From Paramecium tetraurelia (Eukaryota > Ciliophora > Oligohymenophorea > Peniculida > Parameciidae): a DNA stretch of 64,000 nt. Position numbers and translations under genes: made by a program. The stretch covers positions 285,786 through 349,785 of the forward strand of contig NW_001799636.1 of NCBI RefSeq assembly GCF_000165425.1, written 5' to 3'. The notes below the pieces were generated by a model. The model made no database searches. It was not told where the DNA came from and saw nothing but the letters and a program-made list of their open reading frames with translations. Of this stretch, positions 61,726-64,000 are shown piece after piece. Each line of letters starts with the position of its first letter. Within the stretch, counting starts at the first letter, position 1.

Positions 61726-62221
61726 AGAGAAAAAATACAAAATTGCCGATCCCCTATATGCATTGCCGATGGAATAGGAATGAAATTGGCATGAATTAGA
61801 GGATTACATAGCCGATTAAATGTATTATGCGAATATATAGAGAATAAAACAGGAATGAAATCGGCAATGAAAATGTGATGAAATAATTGATGAATTAGGT
61901 GAATAAATAACATGAATTAAGAGATGTAATTAAGAAATAGAATAAAAATAAGGTTAAGAATTACTATGAAGTTATGATCAGATAATAAATTTATCTCAAA
62001 AAATACCATTTTTTAAATTCCAATAAACAGTCTTCAAGAAAAATAGGAAATAAATTAGGGAAAGCAATTAATAATTTCATTGATTCTCTCAAAAGTTAAA
62101 TCTTTTTTGTTGTTCATAAACTATTATTTGATAAAGTGATACAATATATTGCAAAATTGGCATGTGTTCTCATAAGAATCTCTAGAAAACAATAATACTA
62201 TGTTCTAATCGCACTTTTGGT

Positions 62222-62575
62222 ATGACTCAACAAAAGTTTGAAATTTGGAAGATAGCTCAATAGAAGGATAATCAAAATATGCAAATGCAACGCTGCAACA
62301 ATATCTTAATTAAAAATCCATAAAGAAACAATAGCACAGGTTTGCAATATGTAATATTTACTATATAAGCACTTCTGTTCATTTTTACTTTTGAATCATA
62401 ATCATACCCTTATTTAGAAGAATCACAAGTCAATTATGCAATTTCCTATAAGTTTTCCACATTCCCATCAAATATCAATGTTGAAAAGGAATTTGTTATA
62501 ATAAATATGCCTATAATTAAGGTAAAGCTTATTGCTAATTATTAAAGTAGTCATTCTAATAGATATAAATTGTGA
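62222..62575 (+). CDS. Subtelomeric membrane-protein fragment
   Basis: 117-residue ATG-to-TGA frame with coding texture: MTQQKFEIWKIAQQKDNQ, one hydrophobic segment (GLQYVIFTIQALLFIFTF) and NYAISYKFSTFPSNINVEKE. The later codons and the following DNA look less coding. A GTAAAG...AAAG intron-like stretch (62522-62547) does not restore a long frame. It reads like the N-terminal piece of a multi-pass membrane protein truncated near the chromosome end. Family not identified. Confidence 0.45.
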
Positions 62576-63950
62576 GATGTTGATTACTTCAATTTGAATG
62601 GAATTCATCATAAAATATCAGCTCCAGTATTTATGGTAGTGTGAATTAGAAGTTGCTGATCAATTATTACCATCCTATATGACACATCTTTTATGATACA
62701 TTCTTTACATCACTATCAAAATGTAAATAAAAAAAATTTAAGAAGTAAGCAAAAAATAAAACATTTCATCGATAATGTCATAATTTTCATGTCTCGAGGA
62801 GCCACCTCCTAGGCCTAACCTGCTATGTGAGGATCTGAGTTAGGCTTAGAGTAGACATGATGATGTCTAAAGGATTGGTGAAAGAAAAGAGGAAGGAAGT
62901 AAGGTGAAGTTTTAGATGAATCCCCTCCAATCAACCCGGTTGAGCCAAGAAGCTCAAAAGAAATGTTGAATTTTGTAAGAAGTCTGCATAGCAAATTGTG
63001 TATTTATTTGATGTAATACATGTTACTTTAATGGTTCGAAATGTAGGCTTGATTTTAGGCACATTAAATCATCACAGATAACCAAAGTAGATATTAATTT
63101 GATGCAACTCATTACAAATTAGCAGAAGGTATAAAACATGAATATCTATAGGAATCATATGAAGTAAACATCAAAAGATTCCAAAGAAAGATTACATTGC
63201 TATGGCAAATGTTTCACTAAACTATCACTTCATTGTTTCCACAATTACATTAGAAAGAAGATATGAAAAGCTTTTATCATTAAGCTAAATCAGATGGTCA
63301 GAAATAATAAGTAGATATTATTTGCTTTACAGAATGAGAGTATGTTAATTTGAAAGTGAGCAGTAAATTAAGTCTATTACATCACTTAAAGGAACAAATT
63401 TATCATTTTTTAAGGGAAAATTAACTTTTATTTTGTTAGGGAATTTTTTTCTCCAAATAAAGTTGACTGAGGACATCCCAAATAAAAGGTGACCGAGGAC
63501 CATAGCCCATAGCCGTCAATGCACACTTTTAGATGTGCACGGAAGAGGTCGAAAGACACCTATTAACGGAGACGATATCAATGTGACACAAAATAGGGAT
63601 CCATGATGTTAGAAAGACCATATCCATATATAGACAGATAGGAAATACAGGTGAAACTCTGGCCGTCGATGACTTAGCTGGGGCTAGATACCCAAAAGAA
63701 GGATTAATTACTCGAGAGTAGAGAGAACAAGAAAAATTTTTCCGATATGAGATTAATCCAATATGAATGACTTCTGAGGTGTCATTAGGAATCGAGGGGA
63801 GAAAATGACAGAATGGATGTGGAGAAAATTAAGAATCCCCTAAAATCCTACGGAAGTGGATATCGAAGTATGGAGCTGTCAGAGAAAATGTAAAAAAGAA
63901 AAAAAAAATAGGGAATAATTTTTTGGATTTCGATAATAGAAATGAGTTCT
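62576..63950. other. Subtelomeric DNA with gene fragments
   Basis: Mixed composition. A + strand piece near 63120-63350 has coding-like runs (GIKHEYLQESYEVNIKRFQR) broken by TGA. Around 63453-63500 a 25-bp unit (CCAAATAAA...GAGGAC) is present twice in degenerate form. From about 63480 to 63900 the sequence is unusually G/C rich for this window, with no frame or RNA family that I recognise. Confidence 0.4.
62788..62859. other. Compact foldable element (possible structured RNA)
   Basis: 72 nt closed by a perfect 7-bp stem (CATGTCT / AGACATG). It encloses a 4-bp hairpin (GAGG / CCTC, 62796-62808) and a longer hairpin whose arms 62810-62819 and 62839-62848 pair through GCCTAAC/GTTAGGC. It stands out by G/C content from the A/T-rich surroundings. 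It lacks a T-arm and is not a tRNA. Strand and expression unknown. Confidence 0.4.
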
Positions 63951-63954
63951 GAAA

Positions 63955-63993
63955 GTTTGGGTTTGGGTTTGGGGTTGGGGTTGGGTTTGGGTT
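63955..63993 (+). repeat. Telomeric repeats
   Basis: Mixed TTTGGG and TTGGGG units (TTTGGG, TTTGGG, TTTGGGG, TTGGGG, TTGGG, TTTGGG, TT), G-rich strand running 5' to 3' toward the right end. This is the variable repeat type of Paramecium macronuclear telomeres. Seven non-telomeric bases (AAAGGTT) follow it. Confidence 0.9.
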
Positions 63994-64000
63994 AAAGGTT

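Noticed and set aside
62788-62859. tRNA gene
   Set aside because: Seven-base closing stem fits, but there is no T-arm, no TTC loop and no sensible anticodon arm on either strand.

Overview
This is a ciliate macronuclear chromosome segment, most likely Paramecium (P. aurelia group). Long reading frames only make sense if TAA and TAG encode glutamine and TGA is the sole stop. Nearly every gene is cut by tiny GT...AG introns of about 18-34 nt. Genes are separated by tens to a few hundred bases of AT-rich DNA. The right end carries mixed TTTGGG/TTGGGG telomeric repeats, the Paramecium type, so the window reaches, or nearly reaches, a chromosome end. Coordinates below come from manual reading in this code. 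Exon sums were checked for divisibility by three for almost all gene models; exceptions are stated.

Layout: 1-9.5 kb holds the 3'-truncated gene of a cyclic-nucleotide-type K+ channel with a zinc-knuckle tail, a Q-rich coiled-coil protein, a PH-domain pseudokinase, an STPGR/SHIPPO axonemal-type protein and a secreted protein with a C-terminal beta/gamma-crystallin-like domain. 9.8-28.6 kb holds a decayed ferlin-like gene, two members of a ciliate multi-pass membrane protein family, arylamine N-acetyltransferase, a TMBIM/Bax-inhibitor protein, a TPR protein, an SCP2 protein, ribosomal protein uL23, ADF/cofilin, an acyl-CoA (glutaryl-type) dehydrogenase, a kinesin and a stand-alone CBM20 protein.

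30.5-38.8 kb is one giant intronless minus-strand gene (2759 codons): helical N-terminus, NACHT-type ATPase, pentapeptide-like segment and WD-like propellers, i.e. an NLR/STAND-type architecture. Beside it lies about 1.5 kb that looks like decayed coding sequence. 39-53 kb is a dense ordinary region: a TEX47/BLUF-like protein, a frameshifted protein kinase, V-ATPase subunit D, a second PH-pseudokinase with a myristoylation-type N-terminus, an Aurora-like kinase with DFS in place of DFG, an SR/zinc-finger protein, an FSH1-type serine hydrolase, coiled-coil proteins and a serine carboxypeptidase.

54.2-60.6 kb is a second giant minus-strand gene (about 2100 codons) joining a GBP/VLIG-like large GTPase, a coiled coil, Cys/His-rich repeats and a C-terminal von Willebrand A domain. 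It has one apparent +1 frameshift at an A7 run and a 39-bp in-frame duplication near its end. 61-64 kb is subtelomeric: gene fragments, short direct repeats, a compact foldable element and the telomeric tract. The two giant genes resemble, by architecture only, animal and plant innate-immune ATPases and GTPases. Together with the pseudokinases they are the least ordinary content of the window.
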